Notes: a model not told the origin generated them from the letters alone. DNA of 64,000 bases from Eubacteriales bacterium (GCA_030537135.1 JAUNOP010000003.1:62001-126000), one strand, 5' to 3'; positions 42,598-52,149 are shown, numbered from the stretch's first letter. A program made the numbers and translations.

Positions 42598-44652
42598 CTA
42601 TGCCTGCGGAATAACAATAACAGACACAGAATATTTCGGAGCATTGTAGGTGAACTGAGAAGACACCTCCAGAGTGCTTTCCTCTGGGAGGATGTTGTCC
42701 GGGTTCATCATATTGTTCAGGTCATCCTTTGACTCTGCCTTTAATACAGTGACATTGGCTGAGGCTGCCAGGGAATCGCCGTTTTCCAGGGTGATATCCA
42801 CAGCCTTCTCCTCTTCGGTAACATTCACCAGCTTCACAATAATGCTTCCGTCTTCACCTGTGCTGGATACCTGATACAATCCCTGTGAATCTTCAGAAAG
42901 CGTGCTTTCCAGAACCTTGGTACCCTGGTTGTTGGAGAACATTTTCTGTACATAATAGTTCACGGTTCCATATAGAGAATCATTGGAAAAGAAGATCATA
43001 TCAGGCTCCCACTGATTGGACTTGAAGTTTCCAAAGAGCGGTGCATAGCAGGAGAGCTTTACAATATCTCCATTCTCCTCAAGACCTGTCATATAGGCGG
43101 CTTCTGCGAGCGCTGCTTCCATTGTGTTGGATTTTGCTGCGTATTCTCCCAGGAATACGGGAACGCTATCTCTGTCATAGGAATCATAGCGATCGATATT
43201 TTTCAGGAACCAGTCAGGAGTTTCATAATAATGCTCATCTACAAGACCAGCATAGTCAGAGCCGTTCTTTGCAATCACATCCCAGGCAAAGCGATCTGTG
43301 GAGGCGGGACCGTTGGCAACGATCAATTCCAGATCTCCGTACATATCCGGGTTTTCTTCTGCTGCCTGTGCAAAAGCCTCTTTAAAGCGGTCAAAGTGGC
43401 TGTAATATTCATCCTGCCACTGCTCGTTTCCAATACCAATATAATGAAGCTCAAAAGGCTCCTCGTGACCCATGGCAATACGCACGGCGCCCCACTTTGT
43501 GTCAGCGTCTCCGCGGCAGAATTCTACAAGATCCAAAGCATCCTGTACATAGGTCTTGAATTCCTCGCTGTCCTCCTCAAAGTAGGTGTAGCCTTCTCCA
43601 CTGTGAATCGGGCAAACCATGCCTGCATTCAGTACAGGAACAGGGAGACAGTTCAAATCCTCGCACAAAAGGAAGTATTCATAAAAGCCCAGTCCATAGG
43701 TCATATAGTAAGGGTCAGACTGGCTGGAATGCCAGATATCAACTCCAATAGGTCTTGCGGCAACATCACCTGTGGTTTCCTCGCCGTTTATTGTGAAGGT
43801 GAGGCCGTTTCCAATGGAAGCCTTCCAGCTGTACTGATTAAAGTCAGAGGTTCCTTCAATGGCGCAGCCGCCTGGGAAACGGAGAAATTTGGGCTGTAGG
43901 GCTTCCAGATATTCTCCAATATCCTTGCGGATGCCGTTTTCTCTGCCCTTATAGGTATCCTCAGGAAAGAGGGAGAGCATGTCAGCGGCAATTTTTCCAT
44001 TTCCGATTTTCAGCCAGATACGCAGTGTCTTGTTCACAGTGGCAGAGGAAGTGAAGGTGCATTCATACTTTGTCCATTCCTGTGTGACAGCCGGGATGGT
44101 AGCTTGGGCAATCACATTGTCGGATTTGTCGGACACACAGATTTCCACAGGACCGGTGTAGCCGTCAAGACCCTTGAGAAAAGCGGAAAACTTATAAGAA
44201 GCGCCCTCCTGCAGGGCAAGACCCTCCAGATAGCCTTTGTTTCCGATTCCCTCAGAATTATCAGAAGTGTTTGTGATGAGGGCATAGTGAGGATTATTTT
44301 CGTTCAGACAGGTGCCGTCGGCGCTTCCGTCAACCACCTCCAGGGTAACAGTCTCCTTATTGCTCAGAGAATAGTTGTGCTGCCCCTGATTTTTGGCCAG
44401 CATTCCGTATTCAAAGGAGCCGTTCTTGATCATCTGCGCATACATGCCGCCGTCCACGGCAAAATTGATGTCTTCCAGAAAGATTCCATACAGGTATGGA
44501 CTGATTTTTGAGGAAGCATCCAGAGCAGAAGCGTCCGCGTTGATGGTGAGAGCAATGTTGGTTTGGGAAGCCATGCAGGCAGAGGTCGGCATGAGCAGAG
44601 AGCCGACAGTGAGAAGACTTCCAATTGCCATAAGTTTCTTTTTCGTTTTCAT
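42598..44652 (-). CDS. exported alpha-L-arabinofuranosidase, GH51
   Basis: A 684-residue GH51 enzyme with a signal peptide (MKTKKKLMAIGSLLTVGSLL, then a cleavage region near PTSACMAS; Cys26 is not in a good lipobox). The mature enzyme has the GH51 start SPYLYGIFLEDINFAVDGG, a jelly-roll segment (about 100-225), and the catalytic barrel with acid/base E410 in GIGNEQWQ and nucleophile E503 in FLGEYAA. It should cut terminal arabinofuranose from polysaccharide outside the cell, complementing the cytoplasmic GH51 at 25.3 kb. GGGAGG precedes the ATG. It is divergent from the esterase-GH43 pair, so the 44.7-45.2 kb spacer may hold shared control elements. Confidence 0.93.
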   Translation of the reverse strand: MKTKKKLMAIGSLLTVGSLLMPTSACMASQTNIALTINADASALDASSKISPYLYGIFLEDINFAVDGGMYAQMIKNGSFEYGMLAKNQGQHNYSLSNKETVTLEVVDGSADGTCLNENNPHYALITNTSDNSEGIGNKGYLEGLALQEGASYKFSAFLKGLDGYTGPVEICVSDKSDNVIAQATIPAVTQEWTKYECTFTSSATVNKTLRIWLKIGNGKIAADMLSLFPEDTYKGRENGIRKDIGEYLEALQPKFLRFPGGCAIEGTSDFNQYSWKASIGNGLTFTINGEETTGDVAARPIGVDIWHSSQSDPYYMTYGLGFYEYFLLCEDLNCLPVPVLNAGMVCPIHSGEGYTYFEEDSEEFKTYVQDALDLVEFCRGDADTKWGAVRIAMGHEEPFELHYIGIGNEQWQDEYYSHFDRFKEAFAQAAEENPDMYGDLELIVANGPASTDRFAWDVIAKNGSDYAGLVDEHYYETPDWFLKNIDRYDSYDRDSVPVFLGEYAAKSNTMEAALAEAAYMTGLEENGDIVKLSCYAPLFGNFKSNQWEPDMIFFSNDSLYGTVNYYVQKMFSNNQGTKVLESTLSEDSQGLYQVSSTGEDGSIIVKLVNVTEEEKAVDITLENGDSLAASANVTVLKAESKDDLNNMMNPDNILPEESTLEVSSQFTYNAPKYSVSVIVIPQA

Positions 44653-44848
44653 AAGAACCTCCCTTAATATTGTGTGAAAAATAACGAGTGTCTTAAGGAA
44701 CGCCGGGCGTTCGATAAGTAAAGCTGTTTTTATTGTACCATTTTATTTAGATAAAACAATAATATTTTAATGAAAACTAAAAGAATGATAGTAAAAACGT
44801 GAATGTTCATAAAAAATGATAAGGAAAATTGTGGTATTTGACTAATGA

Positions 44849-44995
44849 AAGGAGACTGAAAAACAAAATTACGCGGCGTCTCTGGCTGCAAAGGGAATAC
44901 CAGAGGAAAAAATTCGCGAATATGGATTCGCCTTTAAAGGAAAAGAAGTACTGATTGGAGATTCGACCTGTTTATCAGGAAAATTCCCATTTTAA
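44849..44995 (+). pseudogene. gene remnant (C-terminal fragment)
   Basis: A frame without a convincing start codon reads AASLAAKGIPEEKIREYGF and then GKEVLIGDSTCLSGKFPF before a stop at 44995. It resembles the end of a real protein, but I do not know the family. It lies in the spacer between the divergent GH51 and esterase genes. Confidence 0.35.
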
Positions 44996-45186
44996 CATGG
45001 AGCATCACATATGAAAATAAGTCGGATTTCTCTGAAAGGATTTTGTGGAATCCTTTATGGGAATTTGATAAAATCATACTATGATGATGAAATTATCCAT
45101 GCGCAGGCCAGTGCCTGCGCGGCAAACGGACATGATTCGCTCTTGGGCCGAATCATTGCTGGAAATGAAGAAAGGAGAAATAAATC
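44996..45186. other. hairpin-rich spacer before the esterase
   Basis: Two perfect short inverted repeats are seen: GCGCAGGC/GCCTGCGC (45101-45120, loop CAGT) and ATGATTCG/CGAATCAT (45132-45156). An imperfect AGGATT/AATCCT stem lies near 45040. They may form a 5' leader of the esterase-GH43 operon. A 59-residue frame crosses them but lacks a ribosome binding site. Confidence 0.4.
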
Positions 45187-46191
45187 ATGAATAAAAAACA
45201 TATTCCAATCTGGGGAAGCTGTATTCCGGGAAATTCTGACAAAAGCAAGCTTACAGTCATGGACGTTCATCCTGAGTACACTATGGAAGATATTTTCACA
45301 AAATATCCCGGCGTCTGGGACAAATCCTGCGAGGAACTGGGGGATATGTCCGGCAATGACACTCTTGTTTACAGAGGAGAGATAGAGAATGGTTTTGCCA
45401 GGGAAACCTTCACAGACGAGCCCTTTCTGATTCCTTATCTGGCAAAGGGGAGCGATAAATGTGTGATTATCTGTCCGGGAGGTGCATATTTATCCAAGTC
45501 CATGGACAATGAAGGAGAAGATATTGCTGCATTTTTGAATGCAGCAGGCGTCAGCTGTTTTGTTCTGTGGTACAGAACCTATCCTTATCATGCGCCGCTT
45601 ATGTTTCTGGATTGCCAGAGGGCGATTCGCTTTGTCCGCTATCATGCGCAGGAATATGGAATTCATCCGCAGAAAATAGGTATTGTGGGCTTTTCCGCAG
45701 GCGGCAATCTCTGCGGCGTGACAGCGCTGGTATTTCGGAATCAAAGGGTTGAATATCCGGGCTATGTGCCAGATGAAATTGACGGGGAGGACGCTGCGGT
45801 CAATGCGCTTGGCATGTGCTATCCGGCAGTTTCTCTTGAGGATGATAAGGCGACTGCGTGTATTGCAGGAGCAGAAGTATACAATGACAAGGAGAAACGC
45901 CTTGCCTTCAGCGCCAGATATGATATGCGTACGCATGTGCAGGAGGGAGATTGTCCTGCCTTTCTCTGCAATACCATGGATGATGATGTTCTTCCGCCTC
46001 TGCGCCTTGCAGAGCTTGCGATGACCATGCACAGGAAGGGAGTTTCCTGCGAGCTTCATATGTTTCCAGAGGGAGGCCATGGGTTTGGCGGCTGCGTGGA
46101 CGAGCAGCCTTTGGAATTTGCCAGAGACAGAACGGCGGTTTCTCAGTGGAAGGGATTGTTCGCAAACTGGGTAAACAGGATATTCGCATAG
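45187..46191 (+). CDS. alpha/beta-hydrolase, probable xylan/carbohydrate esterase
   Basis: A 334-residue cytoplasmic esterase. The oxyanion HGG-like element is CPGGAYLSKSMDNEG near 97, the nucleophile S170 in GFSAGG, the acid in the cluster D265-D267 (NTMDDDVLPP) and the base H298 in GGHGFGG. This catalytic layout is shared with hemicellulose esterases of the lipase/BD-FAE type that remove acetyl groups from xylan oligomers. The neighbouring GH43 and GH51 genes support that role; activity on peptides or other esters cannot be excluded. AAGGAG precedes the ATG. The gap to the GH43 gene is 61 bases. Confidence 0.85.
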   Translation: MNKKHIPIWGSCIPGNSDKSKLTVMDVHPEYTMEDIFTKYPGVWDKSCEELGDMSGNDTLVYRGEIENGFARETFTDEPFLIPYLAKGSDKCVIICPGGAYLSKSMDNEGEDIAAFLNAAGVSCFVLWYRTYPYHAPLMFLDCQRAIRFVRYHAQEYGIHPQKIGIVGFSAGGNLCGVTALVFRNQRVEYPGYVPDEIDGEDAAVNALGMCYPAVSLEDDKATACIAGAEVYNDKEKRLAFSARYDMRTHVQEGDCPAFLCNTMDDDVLPPLRLAELAMTMHRKGVSCELHMFPEGGHGFGGCVDEQPLEFARDRTAVSQWKGLFANWVNRIFA

Positions 46192-46252
46192 TAAACAGAC
46201 AGGGTTTGCCTGACATGGGTTTGCGCCTGCGAGAAATGAAAGGACTTTATTT

Positions 46253-47131
46253 ATGAAAACAAACGAAGTAAATATCAGAGACCCTTATGTATTGCTGCAT
46301 GAGGACAAGTATTATCTGTACGGAACGCGCAGCGCCACTTGCTGGGGAGAGGCGGATGGGTTTGACTGCTATGTGAGTGAAAATCTGGAGGACTGGGAAG
46401 GGCCGACAGAGATTTTTCACCGTCCGGAGGGATTTTTTGCTGACAGAGAATATTGGGCGCCAGAATGCATTTTCTATGCAGGAGCCTTCTATTTGATTAC
46501 TACCTTTGGGGGAGAAAACCGGAAAAAGGGCATCTATGTACTCAGGTCAGAATGCCCGACAGGACCATTTGAGCTGTACAGCGAGCGTCTCACTCCTGAA
46601 GATTGGGTCTGCATTGACGGAACCGTGTATTTGGAAGGAGATACGCCGATTTTATTTTTCTCCCATTCCTTTGAAGACACTCCTGACGGAGATATGTGTA
46701 TGATCCCTTTGTCAAAGGATTTGAAGCGAGCCAACGGAGAAGCAGTGGTTTTATTTTCGGCAGGGGAGGCAGAGTGGGCAAAGCCTGTGCCATTTGCAAA
46801 AGCAGAGTTTGGCATGGATGGCGACGTGTACTTTACAGATGGTCCCTGTGTGAATAAGCTGGAGGATGGGAGATTGTATATGACCTGGTCAAGCTGGGGA
46901 GACTGCGGCTATGCAGTAGGAGTAGCTGTATCAGAAAGCGGACTTGCAAAGGGACCCTGGAAGCAGATGAATCCGCCCATTTTTCCTGTAAACGGAGGAC
47001 ATGGAATGGTATTTCGGGACAAAGGGGGAACTCTTCGCTTTACACTCCATTTTCCGAATGATAAATATATGGAGCGCCCGATGTTTGCGAGACTGGTGCT
47101 TGAAAGCGGCGGACTGCGGTTGGAAAAATAA
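46253..47131 (+). CDS. GH43 family glycosidase
   Basis: A 292-residue five-bladed beta-propeller of clan GH-F. The catalytic base is probably D10 in NIRDPYVLLHEDKYYLYGT, the opening signature of GH43. WAPECIFYAGAFYLIT near 68 and CIDGTVYLEGDTPILFFSHSF near 117 are also typical. No signal peptide or extra module is seen, so it acts inside the cell on xylo- or arabino-oligosaccharides, with the esterase upstream. Whether it is a beta-xylosidase or an arabinofuranosidase cannot be told from motifs. Confidence 0.88.
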   Translation: MKTNEVNIRDPYVLLHEDKYYLYGTRSATCWGEADGFDCYVSENLEDWEGPTEIFHRPEGFFADREYWAPECIFYAGAFYLITTFGGENRKKGIYVLRSECPTGPFELYSERLTPEDWVCIDGTVYLEGDTPILFFSHSFEDTPDGDMCMIPLSKDLKRANGEAVVLFSAGEAEWAKPVPFAKAEFGMDGDVYFTDGPCVNKLEDGRLYMTWSSWGDCGYAVGVAVSESGLAKGPWKQMNPPIFPVNGGHGMVFRDKGGTLRFTLHFPNDKYMERPMFARLVLESGGLRLEK

Positions 47132-47279
47132 GAACAAGAAGCTGCAGCAGATGAAACCATCTGACGTGCAGTCTGGTTCTATTTTTTACATGAGCGGCAT
47201 ATATAGATAAGTGACAGGTATAAGGGTCAAAAAGCATTTTGACCCTTATATTGCATAGACTTTGAGTATTCTCTGGTTG

Positions 47280-48146
47280 CTATCGCTCCGCTGCTTCCCA
47301 ACGTCCGCTTGCGCCGCAGGGAAGTACCAGAGAGGTGCTGCTCACCGGAAGCCCGATCTCCTGAGAATCTACTTTTCCATGGAAGCGTTTTAGCTCTGTG
47401 GAGAGCATATAGGTTAAGACAGCAGGAGCCAGTCCTGTTGTATAGGAATTGACGAGGAAAAATAAGGGCCTGTCGCTAAGAAGCTGTGCGCACAGCTGAA
47501 TCAGAGGATGGATGGCGTCCTCGATTTTCCAGATTTCTCCCTTTGGGCCGCGGCCATAGGATGGAGGATCCATGATAATGGCGTCATAGCGGCTGCCTCT
47601 TCGGATTTCCCGCTCCACAAATTTCATGCAGTCATCTACAAGCCAGCGGATGGGAGCCTCTCCAAGCCCTGAAGCAGCGGCGTTTTCCTTTGCCCAGCCG
47701 ACCATTCCCTTTGAGGCGTCTACGTGAGTCACATGCGCTCCGGCAGATGCGGCGGCCAGGGTTGCTCCGCCTGTGTAGGCAAAGAGATTCAGAACCTTTA
47801 TGGGTCGCCCCGCGTTTCGGATTTTTGCGCTAAACCAGTCCCAGTTCACTGCCTGTTCAGGAAAGAGGCCTGTATGCTTGAAGCTGAAGGGCTTCAGGTG
47901 AAAGGTAAGGCTTTGATAATGAATGTCCCACTGCTTGGGCAAATCAAAAAATTCCCACTCTCCGCCTCCCTTTGCGCTTCTGTGATAATGGCCGTTTTTC
48001 TTTTTCCAGCCCTTGTGTGTCTTTGGTGTATTCCAGATTACCTGAGGGTCTGGTCTTACAAGGAGATAATCTCCCCAGCGCTCCAGCTTCTCCCCACAGG
48101 AGGTATCAATTACTTCATATTCTTTCCAGCCATCGGCTACCCACAT
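47280..48146 (-). CDS. class I SAM-dependent methyltransferase (RlmI-like)
   Basis: A 288-residue methyltransferase close to the catalytic part of 23S rRNA cytosine methyltransferases of the RlmI type but without the N-terminal PUA domain. The SAM-binding motif I is VLNLFAYTGGATLAAASAGA near 138, the acidic loop HVDASKGMV follows, and the catalytic motif is IIMDPPSYGRGPKG near 200. AAAGG before the ATG at 48146 and the conserved WKEYEVIDTSCGEKLERWG N-terminus favour this start over 48185. It is monocistronic; the target RNA is not known. Confidence 0.88.
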   Translation of the reverse strand: MWVADGWKEYEVIDTSCGEKLERWGDYLLVRPDPQVIWNTPKTHKGWKKKNGHYHRSAKGGGEWEFFDLPKQWDIHYQSLTFHLKPFSFKHTGLFPEQAVNWDWFSAKIRNAGRPIKVLNLFAYTGGATLAAASAGAHVTHVDASKGMVGWAKENAAASGLGEAPIRWLVDDCMKFVEREIRRGSRYDAIIMDPPSYGRGPKGEIWKIEDAIHPLIQLCAQLLSDRPLFFLVNSYTTGLAPAVLTYMLSTELKRFHGKVDSQEIGLPVSSTSLVLPCGASGRWEAAER

Positions 48147-48415
48147 AATGTTCCAACCTTTCTTCAGTAAATGGATATGATACAAAAGTTTAATGCGTTA
48201 TCAGTATAGGCGAAAACCCAAAAGAGTGCAAGAGCTTTTCTATGCGCAGAAAAAGAGAACACGCGCATATTTATGCAAAAATTGCCCTGCCATCGCGTAT
48301 ATTTTGTGGAAGTTACTACTTGACAAGATTTCTTCGGACATACTACAATAAAGCGAAAAAATAGACACATTTATAAGGTCGGCAGGAGATTCTGGGACCG
48401 CGCAGGAGGATGATT

Positions 48416-49696
48416 ATGAAAAAATACAGTGAAATGAGTACAGAAGAATTACTTGCACTGAAGAGCGAACTGGACAGAAAATACGAGGAAGTCAAGGCTC
48501 AGGGACTTTCCCTGGATATGTCAAGAGGAAAGCCTGCAGCAGATCAGCTTGACCTTTCTATGGGTATGATGAAGGTTCTGGCAGATGCGGATCTGAAATG
48601 CGAGACAGGAGTGGACTGCCGAAACTATGGCGTTATGGATGGTATTCCGGAGGCAAAGCGTCTTCTGGGAGCTATGAGCGAGGTAGAGCCGGAGAACATC
48701 ATTATTTACGGCAATTCCAGCCTGAACGTGATGTTTGATACAGTGGCGCGCTCTATGACCCACGGCGTTATGGGAAATACACCCTGGTGCAAGCTCGACA
48801 AGGTGAAGTTTCTCTGCCCGGTACCAGGCTATGACAGACATTTCCGCATTACCGAATACTTTGGCATTGAGATGATCAATGTGCCGATGCTTCCGACTGG
48901 TCCGGATATGGATATGGTGGAGAAGCTGGTGAGCGAGGATGCATCCATCAAGGGAATCTGGTGCGTTCCAAAGTATTCTAACCCACAGGGAATCACCTAT
49001 TCTGAGGAGACGGTAAAGCGCTTTGCAAGATTAAAGCCTGCTGCGCCGGATTTCCGTATTTACTGGGATAATGCCTACAGTATTCATCATTTATATGATG
49101 ACAATCAGGATTTCCTGATTGAGATTCTCGGAGAGTGCGAAGCTGCCGGCAATCCTGATATGGTTTATAAATTCACATCAACCTCCAAGGTCAGCTTTCC
49201 GGGCTCTGGTATTGCGGCAGTGGCGGCTTCCAAGGCAAACCTGGACGATTTCAGAAGATATATGCAGGTACAGACCATTGGCCATGATAAGCTGAATCAG
49301 CTTCGCCATGTGAGATTTTTCAAGGATCTGGATGGACTTCATGAGCATATGAGAAAGCATGCAGACCTTCTTCGCCCGAAGTTTGAGATGGTTGTAGACA
49401 CTCTGGAAAGGGAACTGGGAGGCCTTGGAATCGGTGAATGGACAAAGCCTCACGGCGGATATTTTATTTCCTTTGATTCTATGGAAGGCTGTGCAAAGGC
49501 CATTGTCAAGAAGGCAAAGGAGGCAGGCGTTGTTATGACGGGCGCAGGAGCAACCTTCCCATATGGAAAGGATCCAAAAGACTCCAACATCCGTATTGCA
49601 CCCAGCTTTCCTACAGTTGAGGAGCTGGAAAAGGCAGCGGAGATTTTTGTTCTCTGCGTAAAACTGGCGAGTGTAGAGAAGCTTCTGGAAGCTTAA
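48416..49696 (+). CDS. PLP-dependent aminotransferase (aspartate aminotransferase-like, class I)
   Basis: A 426-residue fold-type I aminotransferase. N-terminal LSLDMSRGKPAADQLDLS, the PLP-contact NYGVMDGIPEAKRLLG, PVPGYDRHF, WDNAYSIHH near 220, and the Schiff-base lysine in FTSTSKVSFPGSG near 255 are visible; substrate-carboxylate Arg is in SNIRIAPSFP near 393. The sequence fits the subgroup of aspartate aminotransferases with an N-terminal extension. AGGAGG is six bases before the ATG at 48416. It is followed after three bases by an L,D-transpeptidase homologue, then ddl, suggesting an amino-acid / cell-wall operon. Confidence 0.9.
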   Translation: MKKYSEMSTEELLALKSELDRKYEEVKAQGLSLDMSRGKPAADQLDLSMGMMKVLADADLKCETGVDCRNYGVMDGIPEAKRLLGAMSEVEPENIIIYGNSSLNVMFDTVARSMTHGVMGNTPWCKLDKVKFLCPVPGYDRHFRITEYFGIEMINVPMLPTGPDMDMVEKLVSEDASIKGIWCVPKYSNPQGITYSEETVKRFARLKPAAPDFRIYWDNAYSIHHLYDDNQDFLIEILGECEAAGNPDMVYKFTSTSKVSFPGSGIAAVAASKANLDDFRRYMQVQTIGHDKLNQLRHVRFFKDLDGLHEHMRKHADLLRPKFEMVVDTLERELGGLGIGEWTKPHGGYFISFDSMEGCAKAIVKKAKEAGVVMTGAGATFPYGKDPKDSNIRIAPSFPTVEELEKAAEIFVLCVKLASVEKLLEA

Positions 49697-49699
49697 GGA

Positions 49700-51061
49700 A
49701 TGAGAAAAAAGATTACAATTATAGCGATTATTATCCTGCTGGCATTGGCAGGAGCCGGTTATGCGGGAGGAGTATCTTACTTCTCCCTGCATTTTCTTCC
49801 CGGAACAAAGGTGAACGGAATAGACTGCTCCTTTAAGACGGTTTCCGAGGCAGAGGCAATGATTCAGGAGCAGGCGAGGGTCTATGTGCTTGCAATTGAC
49901 GAGAAGGACAATGCGCGGGAAAAGCTTACAGCAGAGCAGGTGGGGCTTACCTACAGATCAAAGAACCGTCTGGAGGAATTCCTTTGCAGGCAGGAGAAGG
50001 AAAAGTGGTTTCTCTCCTTTCAGGAGGAGTATGTTCTGGAAAAGACGGCATGCACAGAGTATGATGAAGAGAAGCTTAAGGAAGCAATAGCCGCTCTTCG
50101 CTGTATGCAGAAGGAGAACGTCACGCCCCCTCAGAATGCCGGCTTTCGGGATAATGGAGAGTGCTTTGAGGTGACAGCCGCTGTGCCTGGAAATGAGCTT
50201 GACTTTGAAAAGATAGTGTCTGTCATTGGAGATGCGATTCTCTCCGGGGAGAGGGAGGTCAATCTTGTGGATACAGGGTGCTATCTGGAGCCTGAAATTT
50301 ATGAAACAGACCCACTTATCCAGGAGAACCTGGAAATAGTAAATAAAATGGGAAATGTGATTCTTACATATGACCTTGGAAATTCCTCGGAAAGAGTGGA
50401 CCGCTCTGTGATTGTGGACTGGCTGCTTCTGGATGAAAGCGGCAGATATACAGTAGACAGAGAGAAGGCGAGAGCCTATGTGGCACAGCTTGCCGCAAAA
50501 TACGATGTTATCGGGGGAGATCAGACCTTCCGCACCTATGACGGACGCGAGATTACGGTGGGCGGAGGAAACTATGGCTGGGTGATTGACCAGGAGGCAG
50601 AGACAGAGGCTCTGATTTCTGATATTCAGAACGGAGTTATCCAGGTTCGGGAGCCGATGTATTCGATTCATGGCTCTGACAGAAAGAACGGCGGCATAGG
50701 AAAAACATATGTGGAAATTGACCTGACAGCACAGCGTATGGTATTATATAAAGACGGATATCTGGCGCTTGATACTCCCATAGTATCTGGAGATCCTCTG
50801 TGGAGCGCAACGCCGACAGGGTGTTATCGGGTGGGAGAGAAGGAATCCCCCCATTATCTGGAGGATGAAGTGAAGACCGTGAGCTTCTGGATTCCATTCA
50901 CAGAAAATCTGGGAATTCATGACGCATCATGGAGAACAGAGTTTGGAGCGGATTTATATACCATTATCGGCTCAGAGGGAGGCATTGACATTCCCTTTGA
51001 CGCTGCCCGGACTGTCTATGAGAGTCTGGATACCGGAGATCCGATTATTATCTATCAATAG
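49700..51061 (+). CDS. L,D-transpeptidase homologue with lost catalytic Cys (pseudoenzyme)
   Basis: A 453-residue protein with an N-terminal membrane helix (about 5-25), two peptidoglycan-binding-like domains of the VanW-associated type (about 35-320), and a C-terminal YkuD domain (about 335-453). YkuD enzymes cross-link peptidoglycan using SHGCxN. The upstream landmark GIHDASW with H407 is kept, but at the active site the sequence reads GSEGGID: E426 replaces His and G428 replaces the catalytic Cys. The frame is intact and the domain otherwise well conserved, so it is probably a binding or scaffold protein rather than an enzyme. It starts three bases after the aminotransferase and precedes ddl by 20 bases. 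Confidence 0.88.
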   Translation: MRKKITIIAIIILLALAGAGYAGGVSYFSLHFLPGTKVNGIDCSFKTVSEAEAMIQEQARVYVLAIDEKDNAREKLTAEQVGLTYRSKNRLEEFLCRQEKEKWFLSFQEEYVLEKTACTEYDEEKLKEAIAALRCMQKENVTPPQNAGFRDNGECFEVTAAVPGNELDFEKIVSVIGDAILSGEREVNLVDTGCYLEPEIYETDPLIQENLEIVNKMGNVILTYDLGNSSERVDRSVIVDWLLLDESGRYTVDREKARAYVAQLAAKYDVIGGDQTFRTYDGREITVGGGNYGWVIDQEAETEALISDIQNGVIQVREPMYSIHGSDRKNGGIGKTYVEIDLTAQRMVLYKDGYLALDTPIVSGDPLWSATPTGCYRVGEKESPHYLEDEVKTVSFWIPFTENLGIHDASWRTEFGADLYTIIGSEGGIDIPFDAARTVYESLDTGDPIIIYQ

Positions 51062-51081
51062 CAGGTATAAGGAGAGAAAAC

Positions 51082-52119
51082 ATGAAAATTGTAGTGTTAG
51101 CAGGGGGAACCAGCTCTGAGAGAGATGTTTCCATTGTAACAGGAACAGATGTGTGCAAGGCCCTGCGTGAGAAAAAGCATCAGGCGGTTCTTGTGGATGT
51201 TTTCTGCGGAATAGAGAGCGTGGACTGGGAAAATCCGTTTCCAGAGGAATATGATGTGGATGCAGCGTCAGAGTACATGAAGAGCTTTGGAAGCCAGATG
51301 GAGGAGCTGAAAGCGTCAAGAAGGGCGTTTTGGGGGCCAAATGTACTGGAGCTTTGCAGGCTGGCAGATATTGTATTTCTGGGACTTCACGGTGCAAACG
51401 GAGAGGATGGAAGAGTGCAGGCGGCCTTTGACCTTATGGGAATCAAGTATACCGGAGCAGGACACCTTGGCAGCGCCATGGCAATGGATAAGGGAATCAC
51501 AAAGCAGCTTTTCCTGATGAATGGAATTCCGACGCCAAGAGGTCTGGTTATGACAAAGGATAAGGCAATCCGTGACCTTCAGATGATTATGATGGAATTT
51601 CCGGTGGTTGTGAAGACCTGTTGCGGCGGTTCCAGCATAGGCGTGTATATTGTGAATAATCAGAGAGAATATGAAGAGGCTCTGGATAGGGCATTTTCCT
51701 ATGAGAAAAAGGTGATTGTGGAGGAATGCATCAGGGGAACAGAGTACACAGCGGCAGTTGTGGACGGAGAGGCGTACCCGGTTGTAGAGATTGTTCCGCT
51801 TCAGGGCTTCTATGATTATGAAAATAAATATAAGGCAGGCGCTGTGAAGGAGATCTGCCCAGCGCCGATTTCCGGGGAATTGACAGCGAGAATTCAGGAC
51901 TTTGCGCGAAGAAGCTATCAGGCGCTGTGCCTGGACGGCTATGCACGGATGGACTTCATTGTCACAGAGGATGAGGAGGTCTTCTGCCTGGAGGCGAACA
52001 CCCTTCCCGGAATGACTCCTACGAGTCTGATTCCCCAGGAAGCGGCGGCTATTGGCATGGATTATCCGACCCTGTGCGAGAAGCTGATTGAGGTCTCGAT
52101 GAAGAAATATGAGGAATAA
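51082..52119 (+). CDS. ddl: D-alanine--D-alanine ligase
   Basis: Ddl makes the D-Ala-D-Ala dipeptide for peptidoglycan. The 345-residue ATP-grasp protein has VLAGGTSSERDVSIVTG at the N-terminus, GLHGANGEDGRVQ near 99, VVVKTCCGGSSIGVY near 175, EECIRGTEYTAAVV near 214 and the metal-binding FCLEANTLPGMTPTSL near 308. The active site keeps the family EAN triad. A ribosome binding site (AAGGAGAG) lies eight bases before the ATG. It ends in a strong terminator, and murF follows after a repeat copy. Confidence 0.95.
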   Translation: MKIVVLAGGTSSERDVSIVTGTDVCKALREKKHQAVLVDVFCGIESVDWENPFPEEYDVDAASEYMKSFGSQMEELKASRRAFWGPNVLELCRLADIVFLGLHGANGEDGRVQAAFDLMGIKYTGAGHLGSAMAMDKGITKQLFLMNGIPTPRGLVMTKDKAIRDLQMIMMEFPVVVKTCCGGSSIGVYIVNNQREYEEALDRAFSYEKKVIVEECIRGTEYTAAVVDGEAYPVVEIVPLQGFYDYENKYKAGAVKEICPAPISGELTARIQDFARRSYQALCLDGYARMDFIVTEDEEVFCLEANTLPGMTPTSLIPQEAAAIGMDYPTLCEKLIEVSMKKYEE

Positions 52120-52120
52120 G

Positions 52121-52148
52121 AAAAAGCTGCCTGTGGCAGCTTTTTCTT
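52121..52148 (+). terminator. terminator after ddl
   Basis: AAAAAGCTGCC (52121-52131) pairs with GGCAGCTTTTT (52135-52145), loop TGT, starting one base after the ddl stop. Confidence 0.85.
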
Positions 52149-52149
52149 T

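Noticed and set aside
45011..45190. A 59-codon frame ending in the start codon of the esterase.
   Set aside because: It lacks a ribosome binding site and crosses two hairpins; the region is better read as a leader.
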